From Paraspadella gotoi (Eukaryota; Chaetognatha): 64,000 nucleotides of DNA. Within the stretch, counting starts at the first letter, position 1. Each line of letters begins with the position of its first letter. The position numbers were made by a program, and so were the translations under genes. The stretch lies in assembly GCA_051294375.1 (NCBI GenBank), contig CM119269.1, forward strand, positions 6,895,552 to 6,959,551, written 5' to 3'. This document shows positions 25,101-34,429 of this stretch, in pieces. Under the pieces are notes generated by a model, which was not told where the DNA came from, searched no databases, and worked only from the letters and a program-made list of their open reading frames with translations.

Positions 25101-28100
25101 GTAAGATATTTTTTTTTAAATTGTACAATTTCTTAGAAATGCGTGTTTTTTTTCGCTTACGAAGTTGAATTCCAGGAAACGATCAAACAATCGTGGAACT
25201 AACTAAATGGCGAAGTTGTGATTCGAGCGAAATCTTTGAAGATTGATTTATAGATTAATTAGAAGACTTATTCATAGTTGAATCGATTGTTTGATAGAAA
25301 CTTTGATGAAATAATTTGACTTTGGTTTGATACACGGATTTCAAATGGGAGTGAAAAGAAAGGATACTGTGGCTAAAGTATTTGTTATAGCAACTTCAGA
25401 TTTTGCACCCTCGTGAAAAAATCGCTGACGTTTTTTATTTTTGAAATCACATTAGTCCAGCTTGCTTACTTTCTTAGTTATGTGCTCATCAATGGCATGG
25501 TCGAATTTCGAATAATGTTGGTTCATCTTACAAATATAGACATTAAACTTTAAAGTATGTCTGAACAATCAGAATGTCAAAAACTTTTTCACAGCCATAA
25601 TGACAGCCCTTTCTATTTTATAGTTTTTTATAGTTAAAACGTATAAAATAAAAAAAATTCAGCCTTAATAAAATTTGGAAAAGAACATTGATCTGGCAAG
25701 CCCCTTTTACCTCACTAAACCTTGAAATATATTAATGAAAACTTTTTGACTACAAATAATTATAATATTTGTCACAAATTTTTTTAACAATGAGTTTAAA
25801 ATTGAATTGATCAAATAAGAGGGGAAAAATTCTGTAAAAAAAGCGGCTGGAAACCAAGCGCACCCGTTGTTATGATGTAAAGTATTCTTAATTTGTTGTA
25901 TAAGAACATAATCGTCAGGGAATTTTCTAACTAATGAAATGATCAAATATCAATCGTATTGAGTCAGTTAAGGGTAATAACAAATCTTTTCATTTCACTC
26001 CGATTTGAAATCCGTGGAGTTAACTTGATTGGTCGTCTCCAGCAAATTACCGATTCGTTCTGAATTAATTCCAGGGTCTTTTGGCGATCGGAAACGTTTC
26101 CTTCGCAAAGACGGTTCTCGCGACAAGACTTGACTCGCGGGGATCGAAGTCGCGGGGATAAAGCGCGAGGGGATAAAACGAGCGGTGAAGGGAGAACTGG
26201 GGAAAAGTCGAGCGGAGAAAATAGTCTCCGCGAAGAGGGACGATCGAAGCTCGGCATCTCCGCGGTCATCCTGGCGGGAGTCTCGGGGAGCGCGACGTCT
26301 CATGACGGTGAGGGAGAAAGAGAAGGGGAGAGGGCAAAAGGGAGGGAGATGGAGAGGGAGAAAGAGAGAGTGAAAATGAGAAAGAAAGAAAGATAGAAAG
26401 AAAAAAAGAACGAAGAGAGTAAGAAATAGATATATATATATAGAGAGAGAGAGAGACAAAGACAGAAAGACTCACGATCCGAAACTTCTTTCAAGGCTCC
26501 ACCTCGACCGTCTCCACTAAATTTCCTACATCAAATCGAAGTCTGACGTCGACACCAAAACCGAGAGTCCCCGACGAAAGTGAAAAAACGTGAAAATTGT
26601 CCACTTCGTCCACTAAATGCATGTACCCGATCGTTTATGGCTTAAAGCTATATCTAATTGGGTTTATTACTGTTTATTACTATTTTCCCCACTTGTGTTG
26701 AGCATTAATTTTGAATTCAATTTAAAAGATAAAATTCATGACGTAGGTTTTTTCTCTGTCGTGGATTTGCGAAAGCCAGGGAACGATTCTTTTGTTTGTT
26801 TAATGAGAATAAAAAAGAAGGATATTTTGAAGGGACGGTTCTAAAAAAAACCCTTAATAAATAATAATGATAATAATAATATTATTATTAATTAAAAAAA
26901 AAGACGAAAAATGATAAAAAAGTCTCACCAACTGAAAGGATCGAAAATGAGATTTCTCATTCTTCCCGCGCGTCGGTTGATGAGGACCCGTTGCTTGGGG
27001 AGACTAAGATCAAGCATCGCCAATCGGGAACTAAGGAAAAGTGAATTATATAATATACATACGAAATGAAATAATTATAGGAATACGATCAATATTATCC
27101 TAAAAAATCGACTCTTAAATCAAACCTATATTCTTTGGCGTTGGTTCCAGTCGTGTCTTCAGACCAGAAGAGTCGATACCCAATCCAATCATAAGCCAAT
27201 TCCAAGATGCTGCCGAGATCTTTGGAGATTTTGTTGTACCCATTGATGTTGACCTGGATTACAATTGTGTGTAACGTGTAAATCGTTAAGAAAAGGTTAT
27301 TTAATTAAAGTTTAATTTTAAACCTTTGATGTTTATTTTGGTTTCCCTGCTTCAATTGAGCCATTTATTTTGAATTTTTTTTAAATTTTGAGCAAAAAAA
27401 AAACCAAAAAAACAAATTGTACGCCGTACAATGTACGGTATTAATAAATAAATGAATATCTCGTTAATCACCGGCCTTCTCCCTCCGCCTTGTTCAACTT
27501 TGATAAGATGCTTTTTTTCAGCCTTAGAGACCAAGTAGATGGTGTCCCTCCAAGCGTTGGTCGTTGCCGCCAAAGGCTCATCGTTTGTGATGTTTTGCTG
27601 TTCCTGTTGGAATTAAAATTGGGAAAAAAACTTTTTGATGAGTTTTTATTGTTAGACTAGATTGACAAGTTCTAGCCTTGAGAGAAATTTCAGAAAAAAG
27701 TTTCACCATCGCTATTCAAAAATACGTCCCGAAATTTAATTTGCATATCGAAGAATACGTAAAAAAGGTCATGATATCCGTAAACATTTAATAAAGCCAA
27801 TCAGTCAGTCATTAATAACAGGGACGGACCATCCAGTCATCGCGTACTTTTTTGCGACGTTAGTTTTTTTAATAAAATTATCGATAAGTTTACTTACACA
27901 TTATGATCAATAGAAGATGATGCGATTAACAAATAAATCATAAAAGAAAAATATCATCAATAGAACTTCACGATTTTCTTAAACGTAAACACTTTTAACT
28001 CCCACGAAGGAGCCTTCGTCTTGTAATAAAATTTCCCAACAAATGGGGCGTGGTTAAACCTAGAGGTCCTCAAGACAAATGCTCGTCGTCCTCACCTTAA

Positions 28101-28230
28101 GATCGTAGTCAAGCTTGGCGACGTATTGACGGGTCCAAATGAGCAGCCGACGCTGCGGGCGTGGCTTCGACGCCGGGATCGTTATTTCCGTCGTGTTTTC
28201 GCTCGTCCCGGCTTTGTTAAAGGCGGACAC
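20490..28230 (-). CDS. Receptor ectodomain with FN3 and YWTD beta-propeller modules (ROS1/sevenless- or SORL1-like), partial
   Basis: Exons in order: 28096-28230 (FN3 end VSAFNKAGTSENTTEI, then RLLIWTRQYVAKLDYDLK), 27470-27598 (DTIYLVSKAEKKHLIKVE), 27125-27255 (LELAYDWIGYRLFWSEDT), 26942-27031 (LAMLDLSLPKQRVLINR), about 23354-23466 (ILYWIETFANSTAVIMKARL), 22450-22680 (acidic, poly-Asp), 22139-22384 (VLYLVNATDRSVWSTDLTG), 21790-21865 (RIYWGSKTGVHR), about 21415-21480, 21180-21275 (SSFDVQVGGDSLTVQMPQ), about 20945-21060, and 20490-20640 (SLVPNSLYRLRITTFNYYI). The [YF]W[TSI][DE]-type motifs with spaced hydrophobic strands are blades of one propeller, flanked by FN3 domains as in ROS1 and SORL1. 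Phases agree at the first four junctions. No kinase domain, membrane span or start exon was found. It would be a type I cell-surface or sorting receptor. Confidence 0.7.
22949..23206. mobile_element. Retroposon-like insertion present only in copy 2
   Basis: Copy 1 reads 'gtagactatggagatattttt' across the site near 13875. Copy 2 reads 'gtagactatg', then about 260 extra bases, then 'actatggaatattttt'. The extra block ends in an A-rich tail (AAAATAAAAAAAACTAAAAAAAAA-like) and is flanked by a repeated ACTATG. That is the signature of a target-site duplication with a poly-A-tailed insertion. No pol III boxes were recognised. The inside holds several TAAACGTTAA-like motifs. Confidence 0.65.
23915..24007 (+). 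repeat. Dispersed repeat with CCGACGGA run and GCGAGTACTCGC palindrome, copy 1
   Basis: A tract of tetranucleotide-like CCGA/CGGA units is followed by AGTTGCTCCGCGAGTACTCG. The second part recurs near 29060-29130 and 29930-30003, where it is again joined to GTCGGTCTGTCG-like units. It contains the perfect 12-bp palindrome GCGAGTACTCGC. It begins within about 20 bases of where the two large copies stop matching. Confidence 0.7.
24961..26593 (+). CDS. Putative small membrane protein with RGD-rich basic tail, three exons, nested in a receptor intron
   Basis: Exon 1 (24961-25100) begins MSLAFFVGVFVVLVALLCC, a signal-anchor, followed by a Lys/Pro-rich stretch and a gtaaga donor in phase 2. Exon 2 (26074-26305) follows a tccag acceptor and stays open, with the repeats RGDRSRGDKARGDK and many Ser, Arg and Glu residues. 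It ends at a gtgagg donor in phase 1. Exon 3 (26496-26593) ends PRVPDESEKT then TGA. All phases join, giving about 155 residues. The whole unit lies inside the receptor intron between 26942 and 23466, on the opposite strand. Its family is unknown. Caveat: exon 2 is also open on the minus strand (Ser-Pro-rich, CRENRLCEGN), so the strand is not proven. Confidence 0.42.
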
Positions 28231-28743
28231 CTTAAAATGAGTAAATAATTCTGGATGTTGTGTTTTATGTAGGTTTTCTCATCAAAATTCATTCAAACCT
28301 TTTCTTTTCAAATTTAAGCCACAGTTACTTCAGTTTCTTTACTCTCACTCAAATTGAATTGAAACTTTCAAATTTCCCAATCAAACTTGTCTCCTCTAAA
28401 TGAAACGGCTAAACCCCTTTTGTAGCTTCGAACTTCGCAATGCAAAAAAAGAAAAATTAAAAAAAAAAACTAATAAATTTATTTCGCTTTTGAATCATTC
28501 GCCATCGTTTTATTTTTAGTCAGTAAATCGAAAGAAGGTTGAAACATAATAATCACGTTACAAATGAAACTAATAATGAGTTTAAAAGCGTTGAGATGAA
28601 CAAAAACTACATATAACACTAAATTAAAACAAAGCGGACCTCCTTTGTTATATTGATTCGTTAAAAAAAATGTTTCACTTCTTTTGGTTTTTGTTAAAAA
28701 GAAAATAAAGAATAGCCCGATCAAAACGCCCGATAACGACGCC

Positions 28744-28914
28744 CGGTCATGATTCGCGCCCGCCCAAAAACCAACGTGCCCTACTGGGTCATGCGGGAAC
28801 AACTGGAGCGAGAGATGAAGGCGGAGCGAGAGCAGGTGATCCCCTAATGTCGAGCTCCAAGGTGCTGGTCCAGCAGGTCTTGCAGGATCCAACAGACAGG
28901 GTCATACAGGCTTG
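28744..28914 (+). CDS. Last exon or very small gene, 55-70 residues, unknown
   Basis: Both arms of the inverted duplication hold this reading frame; the right-arm version (30155-30388, minus) is cleaner. It reads MIRARPKTNVPYWVMREQ, then an amphipathic basic/acidic helix (LEREMKAER), then SSKVLVQQVLQDPTDRVIQA and a stop (TGA at 28912-28914 here). The left-arm copy has an indel after KAER. No family was recognised. The density of charged residues and conservation across both copies suggest real coding. Whether it starts at the internal Met or is spliced from upstream is not clear. Confidence 0.4.
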
Positions 28915-29058
28915 AAAAGTCATTTTTACACATGTTTCCTCTGTCGTTTTCCGCTCGTTTGTCTAGTTAGTCAGCTCTAATCTTATTAAATTATCTTGTC
29001 CACTTGTAGTTAGAAAAAAATTAATAGCATTAATAGCATCCTACTGACCTTGATAGTT

Positions 29059-29135
29059 GTTTTTGTTAGTTGCGCTGCGAGTACTCGCGGAGCAACTCAA
29101 TAAGTCGGTCTGTCGTAGGTCGGTCTGTTGGGCTC
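29059..29135 (-). repeat. Dispersed GCGAGTACTCGC repeat, copies 2 and 3
   Basis: GCGAGTACTCGCGGAGCAAC followed by GTCGGTCTGTCG-like units. Its mirror lies at 29928-30005 in the right arm of the inverted duplication. Same family as 23915-24007, in reverse orientation. Confidence 0.7.
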
Positions 29136-29440
29136 ATAAGTCATTAAATTCATTCAATTAAATTCATTAAATAATAGGAAGAGAAGCTTATGTATGCGTC
29201 ACCAAATAAAGTTACTGCGCGCGCATCACCTTAAACTTGTCGATTCTTTGTTTACTACAAATCGAAAAAAACACTCGCAGTTAAACATTTAATTTAATTT
29301 TAACATTGATTCAATTGATTCCATTGGATTGATTCAATTAATTCCATTTATTTTAACATTAAATTTTTCTATTAAAATATCATCTTTGTTACATATGTTT
29401 CAACTGAATCAACCTNNNNNNNNNNNNNNNNNNNNNNNNN

Positions 29441-29655
29441 AAATTGAATCAATGTTAAAAAAATAAATTAAATGTTTAACTGCGAGTGTTTTTTCGATTG
29501 TAGTAAACAAAGAATTGGCAAGTTCAAGGTGTTGACCGCAGTAAACTTTATTTCAAATGATCGGAGAAAGATTTGAGGAGTTTTGGCCGCAGAACGATGC
29601 AATGGAAGATCAGAAAGAGACATTAAATATGTAGATATTTGTATATTGACAACAA
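29441..29655. other. Spacer of the inverted duplication, with a fragment of the sulfotransferase 3' end
   Basis: The first 120 bases repeat the sequence at about 29760-29870. Then 29560-29640 reads GERFEEFWPQNDAMEDQKET on the plus strand, which is the C-terminal end of the sulfotransferase at 33334-34377. The fragment adjoins the right arm exactly as the real 3' end adjoins a copy of the left-arm end at 33215-33330. So the original neighbour of the left arm is the sulfotransferase. Confidence 0.75.
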
Positions 29656-32600
29656 GGTTGATTCAGTTGAAACAATGTAACAAAGATGATATTTTCAATA
29701 GAAAAATTAATGTTAAAATAATAGGAATTAATTGAATCAATCCAATGGAATCAATTGAATCAATGTTAAAATTAAATTAAATGTTTAACTGCGAGTGTTT
29801 TTTCGATTTGTAGTAAACAAAGAATCGACAAGTTTAAGTTGATGCGCCGCAGTAACTTTAATTTGGTGACGCATACATAAGCTTCTCTTCCTATTATTTA
29901 ATGAATTTAATTGAATGAATTTAATGACTTATGAGCCCAACAGACCGACCTACCGACAGACCGACTTATTGAGTTGCTCCGCGAGTACTCGCAGCGCAAC
30001 TAACAAAAAACAACTATCAAGGTCAGTAGGATGCTATTAATGCTATTAATTTTTTTCTAACTACAAGTGGACAAGATAATTAAATAAGATTAGAGCTGAC
30101 TAACTAGACAAACGAGCGGAAAACGACAGAGGAAACATGTGTAAAAATGACTTTTCAAGCCTGTATGACCCTGTCTGTTGGATCCTGCAAGACCTGCTGG
30201 ACCAGCACCTTGGAGCTCGACATTAGGGGATACCCTGCTCTCCGCTCCGCCTTCATCTCTCGCTCCAGTTGTTCCCGCATGACCCAGTAGGGCACGTTGG
30301 TTTTTGGGCGGGCGCGAATCATAGACGCGGCGTCGTTATCGGGCGTTTTGATCGGGCTATTCTTTATTTTCTTTTTAACAAAAACCAAAAGAAGTGAAAC
30401 ATTTTTTTTAACGAATCAATATAACAAAGGAGGTCCGCTTTGTTTTAATTTAGTGTTATATGTAGTTTTTGTTCATCTCAACGCTTTTAAACTCATTATT
30501 AGTTTCATTTGTAACGTGATTATTATGTTTCAACCTTCTTTCGATTTACTGACTAAAAATAAAACGATGGCGAATGATTCAAAAGCGAAATAAATTTATT
30601 AGTTTTTTTTTTTAATTTTTCTTTTTTTTGCATTGCGAAGTTCGAAGCTACAAAAGGGGTTTAGCCGTTTCATTTAGAGGAGACAAGTTTGATTGGGAAA
30701 TTTGAAAGTTTCAATTCAATTTGAGTGAGAGTAAAGAAACTGAAAGTAACTGTGGCTTAAATTTGAAAAGAAAAGGTTTGAATGAATTTTGATGAGAAAA
30801 CCTACATAAAACACAACATCCAGAATTATTTACTCATTTAAAAGGTGTCCGCCTTTAACAAAGCCGGGACGAGCGAAAACACGACGGAAATAACGATCCG
30901 GCGTCGAAGCCACGCCCGCAGCGTCGGCTGCTCATTTGGACCCGTCAATACGTCGCCAAGCTTGACTACGATCTTAAGGTGAGGACGACGAGCATTTGTC
31001 TTGAGGACCTCTAGGTTTAAACCACGCCCCATTTGTTGGGAAATTTTATTACAAGACGAAGGCTCCTTCGTGGAGTTAAAAGTGTTTACGTTTAAGAAAA
31101 ATCGTGAAGTTCTATTGATGATATTTTTCTTTTATGATTTATTTGTTAATCGCATCATCTTCTATTGATCATAATGTGTAAGTAAACTTATCGATAATTT
31201 TATTAAAAAACTAACGTCGCAAAAAAGTACGCGATGACTGGATGGTCCGTCCTGTTATTAATGACTGACTGATTGGCTTTATTAAATGTTTACGGATATC
31301 ATGACCTTTTTTACGTATTCTTCGATATGCAAATTAAATTTCGGGACGTATTTTTGAATAGCGATGGTGAAACTTTTTTCTGAAATTTCTCTCAAGGCTA
31401 GAACTTGTCAATCTAGTCTAACAATAAAAACTCATCAAAAAGTTTTTTTCCCAATTTTAATTCCAACAGGAACAGCAAACATCACAAACGATGAGCCTTT
31501 GGCGGCAACGACCAACGCTTGGAGGGACACCATCTACTTGGTCTCTAAGGCTGAAAAAAAGCATCTTATCAAAGTTGAACAAGGCGGAGGGAGAAGGCCG
31601 GTAGATTAACGAGATATTCATTTATTTATTAATACCGTACATTGTACGGCGTACAATTTGTTTTTTTTGGTTTTTTTTTTGCTCAAAATTTAAAAAAAAT
31701 TCAAAATAAATGGCTCAATTGAAGCAGGAAAACCAAAATAAACATCAAAGGTTTAAAATTAAACTTTAATTAAATAACCTTTTCTTAACGATTTACACGT
31801 TACACACAATTGTAATCCAGGTCAACATCAATGGTACAACAAAATCTCCAAAGATCTGGCAGCATCTTGGAATTGGCTTATGATTGGATTGGGTATCGAC
31901 TCTTCTGGTCTGAAGACACGACTGGACACAACGCCAAAGAATATAGGTTTGATTTAAGAGTCGATTTTTTAGGATAATATTGATCGTATTCCTATAATTA
32001 TTTCATTTCGTATGTATATTATATAATTCACTTTTCCTTAGTTCCCGATTGGCGATGCTTGATCTTAGTCTCCCAGACGGGTCCTATCAACCGACGCGCG
32101 GGAAGAATGAGAAATCTCATTTTCGATCCTTTCAGTTGGTGAGACTTTTTTATCATTTTTCGTCTTTTTTTTTAATTAATAATAATATTATTATTATCAT
32201 TATTATTTATTAAGGGTTTTTTTTGAGAACCGTCCCTTCAAATAATCCTTCTTTTTTATTCTCATTAAACAAACAAAAGAATCGTTCCCTGGCTTTCGCA
32301 AATCCACAACAGAGAAAAAACCTACGTCATGAATTTTATCTTTTAAATTGAATTCAAAATTAATGCTCAACACAAGTGGGGAAAATAGTAATAAACAGTA
32401 ATAAACCCAATTAGATATAGCTTTAAGCCATAAACGATCGGGTACATGCATTTAGTGGACGAAGTGGACAATTTTCACGTTTTTTTCACTTTCGTCGGGG
32501 ACTCTCGGTTTTGGTGTCGACGTCAGACTTCGACTTTGATGTAGGAAATTTAGTGGAGACGGTCGGGTGGAGCCTTGAAAGAAGTTTCGGATCGTGAGTC

Positions 32601-33110
32601 TTTCTTGTCTTTGTCTCTCTCTCTCTATATATATATATCAATTTCTTACTCTCTTCGTTCTTCTTTTTTCTTTCTATCTTTCTTTCTTTCTCATTTTCAC
32701 TCTCTCTTCTCCCTCTCCATCTCCCTCCCTTTTGCCCTCTCCCTTCTCTTTCTCCCTCACCGTCATGAGACGTCGCGCTCGCCCGAGACTCCCGCCAGGA
32801 TGACCGCGGAGATGCCGAGCTTCGATCGTCCCTCTTCGCGGAGACTATTTTCTCCGCTCGACTTTTCCCCCAGTTCTCCCTTCACCGCTCGTTTATCCCC
32901 TCGCGCTTTATCCCCGCGACTTCGATCCCCGCGAGTCAAGTCTTGTCGCGAGAACCGTCTTTGCGAAGGAAACGTTTTCCGATCGCCAAAAGACCTGGAA
33001 TTAATTCAGAACGAATCGGTAATTTGCTGGAGACGACCAATCAAGTTAACTCCACGGATTTCAAATCGGGAAAGAAATGTTTATTACCTCTTTAAACTGG
33101 ACTGTGACCT
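29656..33110. repeat. Right arm of the long inverted duplication
   Basis: Reverse complement of about 25975-29415, with scattered indels. It repeats the small exon (30155-30388), the receptor exons on the plus strand (about 30850-30980, 31470-31605, 31820-31950 and 32042-32140) and exons 2 and 3 of the nested gene on the minus strand (about 32780-33010 and 32495-32590). It has no copy of nested exon 1 and no independent promoter. It is most simply a foldback artefact or a very recent inverted duplication. Confidence 0.9.
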
Positions 33111-33333
33111 CAGTTGCAACCGTTCAAAATACGACAAGATATATGCTAAGCCGGCATAGAATATTAACGGACGATTGATCATTTGATCATTTTCATTTTA
33201 GTTAGAGATTCCATTGGATTGATTCAATTAATTCCATTTATTTTAATATTAAATTTTTCTATTGGGAATATCATCTATATTACATATGTTTGAACTGAAT
33301 CAACCTTGTTGTCAATATACAATATCTACATAT

Positions 33334-34377
33334 TTAATGTCTCTTTCTGATCTTCCATTGAGTCGTCGGCCAAAACTCCTCAAATCTTTCTCCGATCATT
33401 CGAAAGAACTCCTCCAATTTCGGCGCGTAGTACTCGGACAACATCGCCCTGACTCGCGGGGCGATCGGGGGATGCAGCCTTCCCTTTGTCTCGTCCAGAC
33501 ATCCACCCTCTCGCCGGCAGTAGAAGCCTTTGACTCGATCGAAGAAGAATTGAGTTCGCGAGATTCGATGCTCGAGACCCAGGAACGTCTCCACCCGATG
33601 CAGGGACGGGAACGGGTCTCCCACAAAGTCCTCCCCGTTTACGACGAGCACGCGCTCTCGGGGGAAGACCTTGAACCATCTTTGCAAGTGTAACGCGTAG
33701 TTGCCAATTCGTACCGGTTTGTAGTTGAAATTGATTTCTGACCCATTGGCCATCATGACTTTTTCCTCGAAAGTCGGTATCAATGTCTCATCATCATCAA
33801 ATACCGGCCGCTCATCGAATTTGTTCCGGAGCTGGAGGTAGTCGCTAACGGCGCGTTCCACCGGGTCTTTGACTATGAGTACGAGCTTGACGGCTGCCCC
33901 GAGCGTGTCGAGTACGCGACGCGGAGCGGCGGGATCAGTGAAATAGGCGGGCGTCCTCTCTACGACCAGCTCGTCAACGGACGACGGGGGCATTCGACGA
34001 AGGTACCACTCCACGCCTTTGTCGAAATGTCGGTCGAAGAAGTGGAGTTCTCTTCCGACGGGGCGGATAGATGGGTGGGCGGAGAGAAAGGTCAGCAGGG
34101 CGCGCGTGCCGCATTTGCGGACCCCGATGAGAAGGACGTCGGGGAGTCGGCGAGGAAGGTGGGAGAAGGCGGTGGAGGGGAAGGCGCCGTCGTGGGCGAT
34201 CCATCGCGGGCGCGGGAAACGTTGAGCGAGTTCTGGGTAACGGAGAACGATGACGATGATGAGAGCGAGAGCTAGACCGGCGATGGTCGCCATCTGTCGG
34301 CGAAGAGAGAAACGAGGGATCGAAAGCGGACAAGTGGATTGAGAGACAGGGGCGGGGTTGGAGCGTCTCGTCGACAT
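33334..34377 (-). CDS. Heparan sulfate glucosamine 3-O-sulfotransferase, single exon, 347 residues
   Basis: Transfers sulfate from PAPS to the 3-OH of glucosamine in heparan sulfate, in the Golgi lumen. A type II signal-anchor (MATIAGLALALIIVIVLRY) lies at residues 29-47. The 5'-phosphosulfate loop is GVRKCGTRALLTFLSAHP at about residue 82; most relatives have GVRKGG, so the Cys is unusual. The catalytic-Glu motif GRELHFFDRHF follows. The 3'-phosphate loop is LIVKDPVERAVSDYLQLR, and the late Cys motif is KGFYCRREGGCLDETKGR with HPPI after it. Length and motif order fit the HS3ST family. The extreme C-terminus differs from the fragment at 29.6 kb because of an indel, so the last five to ten residues are uncertain. 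A pure GA run sits immediately upstream of the ATG. Confidence 0.93.
   Translation of the reverse strand: MSTRRSNPAPVSQSTCPLSIPRFSLRRQMATIAGLALALIIVIVLRYPELAQRFPRPRWIAHDGAFPSTAFSHLPRRLPDVLLIGVRKCGTRALLTFLSAHPSIRPVGRELHFFDRHFDKGVEWYLRRMPPSSVDELVVERTPAYFTDPAAPRRVLDTLGAAVKLVLIVKDPVERAVSDYLQLRNKFDERPVFDDDETLIPTFEEKVMMANGSEINFNYKPVRIGNYALHLQRWFKVFPRERVLVVNGEDFVGDPFPSLHRVETFLGLEHRISRTQFFFDRVKGFYCRREGGCLDETKGRLHPPIAPRVRAMLSEYYAPKLEEFFRMIGERFEEFWPTTQWKIRKRH

Positions 34378-34379
<2 letters not shown>

Positions 34380-34423
<44 letters not shown>
34380..34423. repeat. (GA)n run directly upstream of the sulfotransferase start codon
   Basis: About 21 GA repeats begin three bases beyond the ATG on the 5' side of the minus-strand gene. 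In transcript sense it is (CU)n in the 5' leader or core promoter. Polypyrimidine leaders of this kind can influence transcription start or translation; no direct evidence here. Confidence 0.9.
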
Positions 34424-34424
<1 letters not shown>

Positions 34425-34429
34425 TCGAA

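Larger units (their letters stand above)
25975..29415. repeat. Left arm of a long inverted duplication
   Basis: About 3.4 kb whose reverse complement is found at about 29656-33110. It contains exons 2 and 3 of the nested gene, four receptor exons and the last exon at 28.7-28.9 kb. Exon 1 of the nested gene (24961) is outside the arm, which shows that this arm keeps the original context on its left side. It ends at the N gap. Confidence 0.92.

Noticed and set aside
25975-26459. Minus-strand Ser/Pro-rich open frame (ends with CRENRLCEGN) as a receptor exon with an EGF-like start
   Set aside because: No good minus-strand donor follows, the plus-strand exon has matching phases on both sides, and the receptor reads directly from 26942 to 23466 without it. 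Kept as an open alternative only.
26617-26844. Plus-strand 75-residue open frame beginning MHVPDRLW
   Set aside because: Lies downstream of the nested gene stop codon in A+T-rich sequence, with no splice context and no family match.
34019-34333. Antisense open frames opposite the sulfotransferase
   Set aside because: They are shadows of a G+C-rich conserved coding region; the minus-strand frame carries all family motifs.
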